From an uncultured Spirochaetaceae bacterium (GTDB lineage Bacteria; Spirochaetota; Spirochaetia; Sphaerochaetales; Sphaerochaetaceae): DNA of 5,916 nucleotides. A program made the position numbers and the translations under genes. Location of the stretch: positions 1 through 5,916 of the forward strand of contig CAMKPI010000099.1 of NCBI GenBank assembly GCA_946414625.1, read 5' to 3'. The notes below the pieces were generated by a model that was not told the origin of the DNA, made no database searches, and saw only the letters and a list, made by a program, of their open reading frames with translations. Of this stretch, positions 5,681-5,916 are shown one piece after another; position 1 is the first letter of the stretch, and the number at the start of each line of letters is the position of its first letter.

Positions 5681-5916
5681 GCTTATTATTCCCTTATTAA
5701 AACTTATACTGCGGGTTATACTACAGATTGCCAAAAAACATTCTTTCACTGGCAACAATACCCGTGCCGTCATTGTACGCGTTAAAACCGGGGAATGGCA
5801 ATAAAGAAAAAACCAGCAAATGAATCATTGTAATAAAATATAATTCCCCACAATTTAGGTAGATTTGCGAGAAGACATTATATAACCTGATAAATAAAAG
5901 AATAATTCAAGATTTA
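5681..5916. other. AT-rich region upstream of uvrA2, no gene seen
   Basis: No credible coding frame is visible on either strand. The minus strand has a perfect TATAAT (5882-5877), but the best upstream TTGAAT is 22 bp away, too far for a normal promoter. GGGGAAT (5790-5796) and ATTCCCC (5843-5849) form a 7-bp inverted repeat with a 46-bp spacer. The region probably holds the uvrA2 promoter. Confidence 0.5.
5690..5695 (-). promoter_or_regulatory. Ribosome binding site of uvrA2
   Basis: AAGGGA on the minus strand lies 9 bases ahead of the ATG at 5680. It decides the start in favour of this codon, because the upstream in-frame ATG at 5773 has no purine-rich sequence before it. Candidate -10 boxes lie just upstream (TATAAG 5708-5703, TATAAC 5720-5715), but neither has a well-spaced -35 box. 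Confidence 0.7.

Noticed and set aside
5681..5773. 31-residue N-terminal extension of UvrA2 from the ATG at 5773
   Set aside because: The extension has no ribosome binding site and no family similarity, while the ATG at 5680 has AAGGGA at good spacing.
5790..5849. GGGGAAT/ATTCCCC inverted repeat upstream of uvrA2 as an operator or terminator
   Set aside because: The arms are 7 bp with a 46-bp spacer and no supporting context, so chance is likely.

Overview
This 5.9-kb window looks chromosomal and bacterial. It holds two complete protein genes on the minus strand (uvrA2-like and pyk), and on the plus strand the 3' portion of a TonB-type gene and one tRNA-Ala. AT-rich intergenic stretches with many short repeats, a TonB-type energy transducer (which implies an outer membrane) and the general flavour of the repeats would suit a spirochaete such as a Treponema relative. 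That assignment is an impression; no rRNA or other marker gene is present to confirm it.

Left part (1-830, plus strand): a gene enters from the left edge, encodes ten 7-residue repeats (21-bp units), and reaches a stop at 265-267. A different frame, open from 213 to 644, encodes a recognisable TonB C-terminal domain with no convincing start of its own. The two parts most simply form one TonB-like gene broken by a single-base frameshift. A tRNA-Ala(CGC) follows at 731-803 with a strong intrinsic terminator.

Middle part (831-3061): a repeat- and hairpin-rich spacer lies between the convergent tRNA and pyk. Pyk (pyruvate kinase, 476 aa, minus strand) has a likely terminator just past its stop, and a well-spaced promoter whose predicted start point falls on the ATG, suggesting a leaderless mRNA. 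Upstream of pyk, about 500 bp hold no convincing gene: an 18-bp direct repeat, a possible weak terminator for the upstream gene and eleven 9-bp tandem repeats.

Right part (3062-5916): a class II UvrA (UvrA2-like, 872 aa, minus strand) has both ABC modules and the zinc-finger cysteines but only a very short stretch where canonical UvrA has its UvrB-binding domain. Its inter-module linker carries a low-complexity internal duplication. The last 236 bp are AT-rich with no gene seen.

The most interesting thread is that short Ala/Glu/Ser/Thr-rich repeats of different period occur at three places: the TonB linker, the UvrA2 linker and the tract downstream of uvrA2. This hints at a repeat type that spreads or expands at protein linkers and gene ends. 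I see no mobile element, CRISPR array or clear novel multi-gene system.
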